Shown here in pieces: positions 24,992 to 37,600 of a stretch of DNA of 64,000 nucleotides. How positions within the stretch are numbered: position 1 is the stretch's first letter; every line of letters begins with the position of its first letter. This DNA comes from Paraspadella gotoi (lineage: Eukaryota; Chaetognatha). Below the pieces are notes generated by a model. The model did no database searches. It had not been told where the DNA came from and saw only the letters and a program-made list of their open reading frames with translations. The translations under genes were made by a program, and so were the position numbers. The stretch spans positions 14,638,770 through 14,702,769 of the forward strand of contig CM119271.1 in the NCBI GenBank assembly GCA_051294375.1, given 5' to 3'.

Positions 24992-25625
24992 TCACTTTAG
25001 TTGCTCGTAGTATTTGTTGAGTCTTTTGGAGATTTCCTCGGAGACGAGTTTCCACTGTTGACCGTGACTTGCGTCAACTTTGTCCGGGTGATAGTCTTGA
25101 ATCACTTTTAAAAGGAGGTGCTTCACCTGAGAGCGAAAAGAGAAAAGGAAAATGTATTATTGTTATGCAAGCTGTTTGGGCGATACGAAGATGGGTGACC
25201 AACATTTTTGCCTCCAAAATCTATCCCTAATTAGTAATTATCCAATATTGAGACAAGGCGCACCTTCTTTTTGGCCTCAGGTCGTCGGTCGTTGACGAGA
25301 ACTTTGAACCTCGTCATCTCCTCTTCGCCGAACCTAAAAATAATTATAATATAATATTAATTTTCTCTACATCAATTGTTAGTATTTACGTACAAGTATA
25401 AGTTGTACAAATTTCTATAATATAACCAAAAACCTTCGTTTATCCTTGGGCGGAAAATTAGAGTAGACGAAGGGAATGAGAAAGGGAAGTCCGTGATCTT
25501 TGGCGTTGATCTGTCGAATGATCGCCATCTTGACGTCTTCTTCAGTCGTCGCCCCAGACGCCGCCGCCTGAACTGACGCAGCAGGCGCCACGGGGGTGGA
25601 AGCGGCGCCGGCGCGATACCCCGAT
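24992..25625 (-). other. J-domain-like C-terminal module of the ATRX gene
   Basis: The last three exons (25625-25434, 25333-25264, 25126-24992) encode, after an Ala-rich linker, [35 protein letters not shown] and [20 protein letters not shown], then [16 protein letters not shown] and stop. A positively charged helix, the HPD tripeptide and a following helix are the pattern of a J domain, which stimulates Hsp70 ATPase. Splice phases from the preceding ATRX exons (26067-25925 and 25841-25719) run straight into it, which supports one transcript. Human ATRX ends in a Gln/Pro-rich tail and has no HPD. Confidence 0.7.
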
Positions 25626-28600
25626 CTTTGGAATCGGAAACAATTTATCACAGAAAAGTTAAACGAGAAAATTTCACCCTTCATTTTCGCAGAACTCGTC
25701 CGGCACTTCAAGACTCACCTGTTGGCTTGGGCGGCTTGAGCGGCGGCCATGGCGGCGGCTTGCGCGGCGTAAGGGGAGTGCATTTTCGACCCGACGCCGT
25801 CGGCCTTGTTGCCCAACATGTTGTAGAGGTGAGCGTTGTACCTAAGAGTTGGAGTTGATTAAAGTAAGAATGAAGGTGAGGACAATGAGAGACTTGGGGG
25901 GGGGGGAAAATGCAGGAAAACTACCTCGCCTCCTGCTCTAATCTCTGTTTGCTCTGCTGCTGCTGACTTCTCTTGATGCGCTCCCTCTCGGCCTGCATCC
26001 GGGCGTGATGTTCGTAGGTCTGAATGATGGTCTTCATCCGTTGGTAGACGAACGCTTCGTGACCCGACTGAAAGACAAATTGATGCCGGGATATTGATTG
26101 TGGATATTTTCTTCTTGATTACAATTTTCAAACGTTTATCACGATAATTGAAAAGACAAAAGGGTTACATATATTCTTCAAAAAAACCTGCAAATGAGGA
26201 TTGGCCTGATATATCATCTTCATGACGGTCATCTCGGCCTGGACCCGCTGAGGCGCCGCCATCTGCGCGATGTACATCAAATACTGGGAAATGGAAGGGT
26301 TGATGTTGAAGTTGACGGACGCGTTGGGGAGATTTAATCCGGGGAATTGCTGGAAGTTGGCCCCGGGCTGCCCGCTCCGGTAGCCGGTCTTCTTCTCCCT
26401 TTCGAACTCTTCCCAAGCGGCCTTTCGTTCTTCCTCCGTCAATTGATCCTCGACTTTGTTCTCGAGGAGAGAATCATGCTCGTGGTAGTGATAAATCCAC
26501 TTGGTCATGTTCTTCAGCATGTCCGCTAACAGACTGATGATGATGGTGTCGGAGGGGTAATCGAGTATTTATCAAGTACTACGTAATATTGCTGGAACAG
26601 CTCTTATGGCTTTCGACTCACCGATCTTTGGGAAGCACGGGGGTGGGCGGCTCTTTGCGGTTGGGATCGTCCAGTCGGTCAGGCTCGAAACGATAGAGCT
26701 CTTGAAGCTCCTGGTAATGGAGAAAACGGAATTTAATAAAATAATGGATACTTTTTATACTGGTTGTATCAATTTCATAACATAATATTAATTAAGTAAA
26801 GGCTGTATGTTCGTCCGAGTTTTGCCAATTGCAAATGGTAAGGTAAGCAAGATTCTCACGTGGAGGTTGAAATGTCGATCGATTTGATGTTCGTCGATGA
26901 CGCGTTGAGCCAACGATTGTTTCGTCACTTGACGATCGTAGATCTTCTCCTCCATCGTCGCCTGATAAATCAAGGGGGAATGAATCGAGAGCGCGATAGA
27001 GACAGAGTCAACGGACAACGATCGAGTCCGAACCTGCGCGATCAATCGGTAAATGTAGACGGGTTTTGGCTGACCGAAGCGATAGACTCGAAAGATGGAT
27101 TGGATGTCGTAGGATGGATTCCAGGAGGCGTCGAAGATGACGACGCGATTGGACGCCACGAGATTCACGCCGAGGGAACCTCATTGGTTTTAAACAGTCG
27201 TTATTAATCATCGCCCCTTTTCTCCTGGAGAGAAACATCCCTGTATCCTATTATTATTTAAACTTTACCTGCTTTCGTGGAGATGAGAAAGAGTCGGGCT
27301 TGGCTGTTGTCGACGTCGTTGAAGAGCGCCATCTGCTTCTGGCGAATGTCGGTATTGGTGGCGCCGTCCATCCGGAAATAGTCGTTGCCTGGAGACCAGC
27401 CCCAAATCGCCGAGGCGCAATTCTCGTTGAGATTTCCCTAGGAATTTGAGTGATTGAAAGTGATATGAACGCATAACGCCGAAGAAAGGAATGGTAACTT
27501 ATTTTTTTAGTAATCTCATTTGCATATTGAGGAAAGCGTAAATAATAAAATATGGATTATGTTTTCCTAAGGTAATCGATCTGAATATTATACATTATTG
27601 TGGGGTTAAAAATAAACGTTACACAAATTCCTGGTATGCTGACGAACAGAACTCTTTTTTAATTAACTTTTGAACCCACCCAGCAAATGCTTGGCTCCTA
27701 GGATCACCAAATGTTATTAAGTCCTTAAATGACTTTGATCGATTTCTAGATTTAACTGTTAAAGAAGATGCGACTTACTTACGTCACTTGAAGTTTCAGT
27801 CACATTGTCACACAGTCATATTGTCCTGTTTTGATTTAATATTAGTACGTCGTACATTTTGTATATTTCCCGTATTCTGCTTGGCAGGTTCCTCACCTCC
27901 TGCGCCAGGCGATCCTCGTATCCCAAATACTCCTCGATCATGTCCAGGGATGCGAGGCTCTGACTGAAAACGAGCACCTTGTCTCCCACCGACTCGGACT
28001 CTCGAAGTATCGTGATCAACATGAGCATCTTGCCCGAGAGTTCCGGCTTGGAGAGATCGCCCTCCTCGGGGCAGGCGGCCTTCACCAGGTTCGTCCACCA
28101 GTACTCTTCCTCCTTGGGCGGCGTGGGACTGCGGCTCGGTGCCTCGCCGTCTTTGCGCGTGCAGGCCCGGCGCCGTCGTCCGGTGCGCGTGAACTCTGGC
28201 GAAGAATCTTTGTTCTTTCGTTGTTTCTTTTTGGTTTTTCCGTCGACATCGTCGTCATTGTCGTCGGCGATGAGTTTGTCGTCTTTTTCGATCTCTCTCT
28301 TCCTCCTCTCCTTCTTTTCCCTCTTCCTCTTCTTTCTCTCGTCCTCTTCTTCCCCTTCCTTCTCTCCTTCCTTCTCTCCTTCCTTCTTCTTCCTCTTTTT
28401 CTTCTTTTTCTTCTTCTTCGTCGAAGTCTTTTCGTCTTCGCAGATGATGTCGCTGTCGTCGTCGGACGAGGACGACGACGAGGAGGACGTGGCCTCCGAG
28501 GAGGAGATGACCTCCTCCTCTTCCGACTCCTCGATCCACTTGTACTGATCCCGGATGTCGGCGCGGCGCTGGGCGATGGCGAGACATTGGGGGTGCGTCC

Positions 28601-31600
28601 AGATGCGGGACAAGTATTGATAGTCCTGTAGGTGGGGGAGGGGGGAAGGAAATGAAAAAATTCCAATACGAGACGCTAGTTTAGTGGCCAAGAAACAAAA
28701 AAATTGGATCGTCCGAAAAACTTACCTGAAAGAGGCGGCCGCCGGCTCCCAACTTGCGCTCCTTGTCGGCGGCGGGATCTTTGTTGTGGACGAACTTTTC
28801 GAGATATTCCTGGTAGAGTTGAATCTGAAGAGGCGAGAGGCGAACCTTGATCACGTACTCGTGCTTCGGTGCCAGAAATTTCGTCAGGGCTGAAAGAAAA
28901 GTTTCCTGGTTTTACCGAGAACGATTAAATGAATTCATAGGCCAACCCTTTTACCCGAATAGTCTCTCCGTTGAACGCAACCGTCCAACATCTCGTGAAG
29001 GATGTGGGCGCGCTGCTTCATGAGCTTAACGTCGAAAGCGGAGGAGTCTTTCCCTTGGCCGGAGTTGATGGGATTCACGAACCGATTGAGAAATTCCTAA
29101 GAAAACATCGAAATACGTTTGTTTCATTTAAAATTTGAGCCGGTATATGAATTTAAATTAATATTGGAGCGAATATTGAAGATAATACAGAATGATGATA
29201 ATGTAATAATGTACTAATATGACGCAAATTTTTCAATTACGATTGTACCCAAAACCCAAAACTCATTAACGTTCAAGTTTTGGCTAGTCCATTCCAACCC
29301 GCTATACAATAATTAACGATACGGATACGGATCCCGGATAGGCCTAAATAATTATTATTACCTGATATAAAATTAAAGTAGTAATAGGAAATTATTTAAT
29401 TCGACATATTTATATATCCTCGACTACCTTTTTGGTGCCAAGGAGATTGGGTTTGACGAACTGCACCATGCAATGATACTCGACGAGGTTGTTCTGCAGC
29501 GGCGTCCCCGTGAGAGAGATCCGTCGCTTCGTCTTCACCGTCGACATCACTTTGCTGATGGCCGTCGCCTCGTTCTTGAGAAGGTGACCCTCGTCGCAAA
29601 CGATCAGGTCAGCCCCTTAATTCAAATGTTAATGTTAAACGTTTCTCTGCGATGCCTTCGAAATCATTTCCAAACACCCATCCCCCCCTCCTCTTGCGCA
29701 CCCGGATCGATGAGGCATTTTTCCAAAGTGTCCCTGAGTTTCTTCTGTCTAACGTGAGTGCCGGAGGCGAGGTTCCTAAACATGTCGTAGCCCAGGATCA
29801 TCACGCCTCCATCGTCTTGCCATTCCTACGTAAAAAACTTTTGTTTTAATACAAAATGGATTGATTATGTCAATCTAATTTGCATATGGTCTATTTCATT
29901 TCATAGTTTATAAAAATTGAACATAATGATTCATTGGAGAGTTTGAGACATTTAGCAATAATAATTAATACTTTAATTAAATTAGTATCGCACTTCTAGG
30001 AACCAAACGTTAGGAATCTAATTAAGATCGAATAAAATAAGACCAAAAGACCAAGACCATTTTACCTGTAAATACTCGGCCCGCCGTCGGTTGTCTTTGA
30101 TGGAAGACATTTCGTAGATGTCGAGGGAATCTTGAGGAACCCACTTGACGAACTCGTCCACCTGGAAGAAGTTACGACCGTTGGGGATCGATTAAGGAAA
30201 ACAGGAAAACCGTTGGGGATCGATTAAGGAAAACAGGAAAACCGTTGGGGATCGATTAAGGAAAACGGGAAAACCGTTGGGGATCGATTAAGGAAAACAG
30301 GAAAACCGTTGGGGATCGATTAAGGAAAACAGGAAAACCGTTGGGGATCGATTAAGGAAAACAGGAAAACCGTTGGGGATCGATTAAGGAAAACAGGAAA
30401 ACCGTTGGGGATCGATTAAGGAAAACAGGAAAACCGTTGGGGATCGATTAAGGAAAACAGGAATCGATCGAAACAAACTAAAATTAACTTATGACGCTTA
30501 CCCAGTTGAGGCAGACGTTGACGGGACAAATGACGAGGACCTTCCGGATCTTGAGGACGTCCTCGTGAGAGAGGAGCGTGTGGATGAGGGAGATGACCTG
30601 GAGCGTCTTGCCGAGACCCATGCAGTGAGCGAGGATGGCGCCGCCGCCAGCGTCGCCCGCCTTCACGCGGGTAACGCTCTCGATCACGCAGTCGTACATG
30701 AACTGAACGCCTTCCACCTGATGGGGCTTCAGGTGCTTGCAGATGCTGGCGTGATAAAGAACAAGTTATGAAAAGTTAGATTTTACGCTCTGGTAAAAAA
30801 AGGGATTAAATGTTCATTTTTTTGCCAATATTTCGATTCTTATGGGGGGAATCATTTTTTAAGGCTTCTCTGTTGTCTCTGTTCTTAGGATTCTATTTGT
30901 ATTTTGCTTATCTCCCTCTCATTCCCTCTTCCCCCCCTCTCTCTCTTTTCTTAAAACCAACTTAATCTCCGTATACCTCCTATATCTTCAACAACAACTG
31001 AAGATATTTTTCCCTGCTTTTCGCCCTCACCTGGGATCGACCTCGACGACGGGTTCGTTCTTCTCGTTTCTGTCGAGGACCAAAGAAGTGACCTTGGGAC
31101 ATTTGACCGGCGATGCGGGATCGTCTTCTGTCCCGACGTCGTTGTAGAGTTTCTGTTTGTCGCGGACGCGCTTCCGTCGCGCTTCTTCCGCCTCCAGCGC
31201 CGCCTTCGTCTCCTCTTGAAGTTTCGAGTCTTTGATGATCTTTCGTTTTCGTTTTCGAGGAGAATCCGCATCGGGTAATTCTTCCCCGCCTGAGGAAGGG
31301 GAAAAATGTGGGGGGAATATCATGATTGGTTGGGTTCACTAAATACAATCGACGATTGATTGGTTTAAACGTGATCTCGGGACAGAATAAAGATCAAAGG
31401 AGTTATTATGAAACTATCTATCGATCTATCGACTAGCGCGAACAAAAGGGCATTTCGTGGCGAGGCGGACCGATATGAGAATTACTTGCTCCACTCATTT
31501 AACCTCATATATTCAATAAATCACTATTTTTTTTATTTTATCTCTCTTTTAAATTAAATATTATTTGTATCATAAAGTATTTGTAATGTTTATCCATCAA

Positions 31601-34600
31601 TCGAACGGAGATGTTAGGGTCGTCTTCTGGAAACAGAGTGTCAGAGGGGGAATGTTATAAATGTTTCCCCCTTCCAACTTACCCGAGATTTTATCCTCTT
31701 CGCAGGAGGAATCATTCGCCTTCTTAATTCTCTTTTTCTTCTTCTTCGTCTCCTTCCCTTTCTTCTTCTTCGATTTCGTCTCGTCGTCTTCTTCGTCGTT
31801 ATCGTCGCTGATGGAAATGACGTCATCGGATTCGTCGTCGCGTCGACGTTTCCTCTTGTTTCGTTTTTTCGTCCCTGAAAACAAAAATCGTCGAGAAATA
31901 AGTAACAATAAAAATAGAGTCCTTCAATCTTATTTGCATATTGCAGCAATCAAAAAAAATATTAAAGGGAGTTTGACGTCATGATTACCTAAAAATATCA
32001 GTACGCTCATCTTTCACTTCAGACGAGTAAGCGTCCAAAACTTAAGGGAATGTTTTAGTTTATCCGACATTTAAATGCCAACGAGTAGCGAACGAAAAGT
32101 ACAATTGTATCTTATTCTTAAGAAAATTTAGAAATAACGACCTCGTAGATAAACTATTTCTTCACGTAGTTGATGATCTATGCATCTATAAAATACCATT
32201 TTAAATAACAATTCGAGCATTCGTCGGTTTTTCTTTCCCTCTCAATTTCTTACCCGAGACGAAATCCGAATCCGAATCGCTCCCAATCCTCGCTTTCTTC
32301 TTCTTCTCCGAATCCCTCTTCTTCTCCGCCCTCTCCTTCCTCTCCTCTTCCTCTTCCTCCGATTCGTCGAGGCATTCGATGACGACTTCTTCTTCGTCAT
32401 CCTCTCTGCCTCCGTCTTTCGTTGTCTTTTTCTTTTTCTTCTCTTCTTCCTTCGTCTCGCTCTCCTCGTTTTTCTTTTTCCACTTTTCCTTCTTTTCCTT
32501 TTTTTTCTTTTTCGAAGCTCCTCCTTCATCGTCGTCTTCGGCTTCGCTATTAATTTTCGCGTCGAGCAGCGTTTTGGTGTAACGACCAGTTTGACTCCTG
32601 GATGCGACGGGTCCTTTCTTTTCCTCTTCCTCCGCTTCATCCTCCGAACCAAGTCGGTCTTTGTCGGCCGCCGATCTCTCGTCGGCTTTTTCCTTTTTCT
32701 CCGTTTTTTTCTTTACTCCCACATCGCCATTTGCTTTTCTTTTTCCCTCTTTCTTTCTTTCCTCCATCTCGAACTCGACTTCGTCCTCTTCCTCGTCTTC
32801 CTCCTCGTCTTCCTCCTCCTCCATCATCGCCTTGAGATCGTTCTTCGCCGCTTCGTTCGCGTCCATCGTCTTTTCGCCGCTTTTATCGTCGCCATTGACG
32901 TTCCGTCTCCTCAAAACGTCGTCCGTCGACGTGACGCGATTATCGTCGACTCCGTCGTCGTCATCGTCGTCTCCGTCGTAATCAGAGTCGCCGTCTTCGA
33001 AGAGATCCATTCGCGATGAAGTTGTTCCCGATTCTTTCTTCTTTTTCTTCTTCGTCTTCTCGTCTCCTTTCACCTCCGCCTCGTTATCCTCCTTTTTCTT
33101 TTTCCCGGATTTTTCTCTTTCTTTCTCTTCCTCGTTTTTCTCCCCCTTTTCTTCTCGTTTCGACGTTTTTCTTTCCTTCATCTTTCCCCAATTCTTCATG
33201 TTTCTCTCCAATTCTGAATCGTGGGAATCTTCGTCTTCTTCGCCTTTGTCGTCGTCGTCTTCTTTTTCGTCGTCGTTTTCGTCGTCTTCGCTTTTCTTGA
33301 CATTCAATTTTGCACTTGTGCCTTTTTTAGCTTTTTTCCCTTTTAGATCGTCGTTTTTATCCTCATTGTCATCGTCGGCATCTTCGTCGACGTCGTCATC
33401 GTCATCCGATTCCATCATCATCTTCATCAAATCTCTCTTTGCCTTTTCGTTGTCGTCTTTTGACGTTTCCGCCTCTGCCTCTTCTTCCTCATCATTCTTC
33501 TTCTTTTTCATCTTCATCGCCGTCGGCGCTTGCTTGTCTTTCCACAGCCATGTCGGTCGCACCTTCTTCTTCCTTCCTTCGCTCCTCCTCTTCGCCTCGC
33601 TGCTTCTTTTCTCTCTCACTTTTTCGGCATCTTCTTCTTCTTCCTCTTCATCATCATCTTCTTCCTTCTTCTTCGCCTTCCTGTTCGATCTCGAAAAGTT
33701 AGGATCCTTCTCGTAACCCGTCTTTTTCTCGTCGCCGTCGCTGGAGGAAGATGAATCCTCGTCATCTTCGTCCGAAGACTCGGAGGAAATGTCGGAGACA
33801 TCGACGCGAACCACATTGTCGTCGTTTCGAACGTCCTCGACGTTGACGGACGAAAGCGAAGCGGAGGAGACGCCTTCCGTCGACGACGTCAGCTCGTTCT
33901 CTACCTTTAATTGGGGAGTCAAGTTTTTCGATTGAATGCTGAAATACTATTAGTATCAATATTTTAAGTTCATAACTTTTGAAAAATACTTCTATTTTAT
34001 ATGATAGAAATCAATTCTTTGGTTGAAAAGGATATTTCTAAACCTCGCGTTATAAACATCGCCTGCCTCATCTCATCTCTAAAACTAAAAAAGCTAATGC
34101 AACTCTCAGATTCTTTAAGTGAATTATAAAACCAAGTGGAACTGCTGGCGACGAATTCGTATAGACGTCGACGGAATCCAGATGGAATCGGGATGGAACC
34201 GATCCACTAAGAACATTATAAATTCAGTTTACATATAAATCATTGTCTTTATCGTGTTGCTTTATTATCTTTTTTTGACCCGTTTTACTATACAGTGAAA
34301 TGAGTACCGTGTTGTTATCAATAAATAAGTGTCAGAATACGTGGTTCTAGTTCTCAGTTCCATACAACATAAGACTGTTGCTTCTGTCGACCGCGTTCAA
34401 CTAGACTAATGTTTTTGGTTCTTTTTATCTCCATATTATTTACACCGTGGATTTCGACCGAGCCTTGTCCTGGAGCCAGATTCTGCTGGCGCTTGAGACT
34501 TGGTTGGCCTTTTTGGAGTGTCCTTGCGCACGCGCTGTCCAACGCTTCGACGTTGTAAAGACGGCAGGTCCCTGCGATTGCAAGTAACACTTTGTCGCGT

Positions 34601-37600
34601 GGTATTATCTGGATGACTTGACAACAGGCTCAACAACGTCCCTGACTAAGAAGTCGGAGGAGCCGACTCCATCATAAACATTTTGTCCAAAGAACAATTT
34701 TTTTAAACTTTTGCTAGCAATTAAAGAATTAAAAAATACTATAGTGCTAAACTCAGTTAAAAAGATTGAAAAATATGGTCTTTCTCTCTCCCTCCGCCTC
34801 TCTTAATTTCCTTAAAAAGTCGTCTGTGCATTTGATTCAAGTATATATTCAAGAACAATCGAAAAATACAGCAAATCCATTATTCAATTAAATTTTTTGC
34901 TTCGCTCAATGATCGTCTGCCCCTACAAAGCCCGCACGCCATCCACGAAAATTGAATTTCGTTCTTCTGCTTCTTGGCGTGCCTGGACTTGACCAAAATC
35001 GTCAAGTAGGCTCTTCCATTGTAGACGCCTTTCAGCCAGATGTTGGTCATCACGGCATTGTCCACGGACTTGGTGATCCCAAACGTGAAGGCGGGGACTT
35101 TGAAGAATGGTCGAGAGAACTTGACGAGTTTTATGACTTTGCGCCCAGTCGGGATTCTGGAAACGAACTGCTGGCCCGACTCGCAGCTGAAATAAATCGG
35201 GGCTGGAGGAGGAGGTTGACAAATGATAACTTGAAAACATTATACATTATACCATTATAACATTATACCACTTCATCGATAGGGAAGCCGGTATAAACTA
35301 GACTGTGAGAGAGTCTTGATTGAAAGTTTGCAGGGACCTGATATGACATTATCTTGTAAGAGTGATGGAGGCCTTAAACCACCGAAGCCTGTCCAAAGTC
35401 AGGGTCAAGATGGCTTATTTATTAAATGAATGGATAATTTTTATATTGGTTGTACCAATTGCATAGAAGGAAAAAAATATATTTTGCGAAGAGTAGAAAC
35501 TAGAGAATGTATCGCTAGACAAAATATACCGAGGGGCAGGAGGAGAAGTGTGGATAAGGCGCTAAGTGGGGCTGAAGAGTGCTAACCGCAACTTCTTTAA
35601 CCTCCTTTAGCAGCCATGGCAAGGGTCCTGGGCTTAGAACTAGGCTTGAGGGTTTTCCACGTCTGCAAGGCGGCTTACGGCCGTCCTCACGCTTCCCGCA
35701 GGGTAGGTACAGTATCGGTTTTGAAGAACCTGGAAAAGTCCAGGGAGGCTGTAACTTTTTTGTAAATGCTGTAAATCAGCTGAAAATCGAATACGGGTTA
35801 GACCTGAGGGTGGTTTATTCCCCATAAGAGTTTGAGCCACTTTAAAAAAAAAATAGTGAATGGGCATTTTTTTTGACAAAAAATTAATTTGCATACTGTA
35901 AAAAAAATATGGTAGTAAATACTCTTATATTATGGTGATATAACCGGGAGGGGTTGCCTAAACCAGTGGTAAAACAAAATGATCAAATACAGCTTTGTTA
36001 AAACTCATTTGCATACAGTAGCAATATATTTTTTTATAATATTGTATTTTCAGTCTTATGATAATTTAAAAAAAAATTATTTCAAATAATAGCTAACTGA
36101 TACACCAATAATATACAATGCATAAAATAGAATATTTGTTATTCTTTAATCCAAAATTAATTTTCAACAAATTATAAAAATATGCATTTTTTTGAACAAA
36201 TGTTTTTTTAAAAATAGTAATTATGCCAACCACTGATTACACTGATTACAAATATATAATTTTTTTTTTAAATACAACTACTATATTATGAAATATAACC
36301 CTTCAAAACCTTAAAAAATACAGAAAAACACCCTTAATTCAAACTTTAATAAAAACCGTTCCAATGATATTACATCTCTCATACTTTAATACATATCTTT
36401 GTTAAGGAATGACTGCACAGGAAGGCGAAAAATAGATGGATGAACTATATCAGCTTGTAATTGAATAATGTACTCTTGCTTAATAAGGCGGAACAAAGTA
36501 AAATTTTTATTTTTTAAGAACCGATTCAGATAGCCCATAAAAAGTTTTCTACACAAAGTATAATGCATTTTTCAATATTTTGATGATAAGTGGGTCAAAT
36601 AACGGAAAAACTCTTTAAAATCATCATCATCATCGTCCTACCATAATTTTTATAGTTAATATTAAGCAATAAAACAATAAAATTTGAAAATCTTGTAATA
36701 ATATTTTTCATTTATTTTTTCAATCTCTACCCGAATCCGCTTGTAAAAATTCTGATTTTGAAAAAAAAAATTTCGTGATTTATAGTAATACGATAAACTT
36801 TAAATGCTTCTATATTATTTACTATATATAAAATCTTAATTTTTTTTTCAATTCATCATCCCACAGGGATGCTCTAACGTTATTTATATTACAGAACTCT
36901 TAGTTTTTACTTTGTTCCGCCTTATTAAGCAAGAGTATATTATTCAATTACAAGCTGATATAGTTCATCTATCTATTTTTCGCCTTCCTGTGCAGTCATT
37001 CCTTATCGAAGTTATCTATAACTTTCACACAATAAACCTGATGGTTCTCCTTGATATGTATTAAAGTATGAGAGATGTAATATCATTGGAACGGTTTATA
37101 TTAAAGTTTGAATTAAGGGTGTTTTTCTGTATTTTTTAAGGTTTTGAAGGGTTATATTTCATAATATAGTAGTCGTATTTAAAAAAAAAATTATATATTT
37201 ATAATCAGTGCACCAAGGACAGTTAGTTGGCATAATTACTATTTTTAAAAAAACATTTGTTCAAAAAAATGCATATTTTTATAATTTGTTGAAAATTAAT
37301 TTTGGATTAAAGAATAACAAATATTCTATTTTATGCATTGTATGTTATTGGTGTATCAGTTAGCTATTATTTGAATTAATTTTTTTTTAAATTATCATAA
37401 GACTGAAAATACAATATTATAAAAAAATATATTGCTACTGTATGCAAATGAGTTTTAACAAAGCTGTATTTGATCATTTTGTTTTACCACTGGTTTAGGC
37501 AACCCCTCCCGGTTATATCACCATAATATAAGAGTATTTACTACCATATTTTTTTTACAGTATGCAAATTAATTTTTTGTCTAAAAAAATGCCCATTCAC

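Noticed and set aside
27979-28631. Plus-strand open frames of 136 to 189 codons
   Set aside because: They mirror the charged insert in the ATRX exon 28625-27897, which has clear helicase homology on both sides.
30177-30465. CRISPR-like array
   Set aside because: Units are contiguous with no unique spacers, and this is an animal intron; it is a minisatellite.
32379-33754. Several long plus-strand open frames rich in Ser, Phe and Leu
   Set aside because: They are the complement of the acidic/lysine ATRX exon, whose GAN and AAR codons read as TTC/TCN on the other strand; no domain or splice context.
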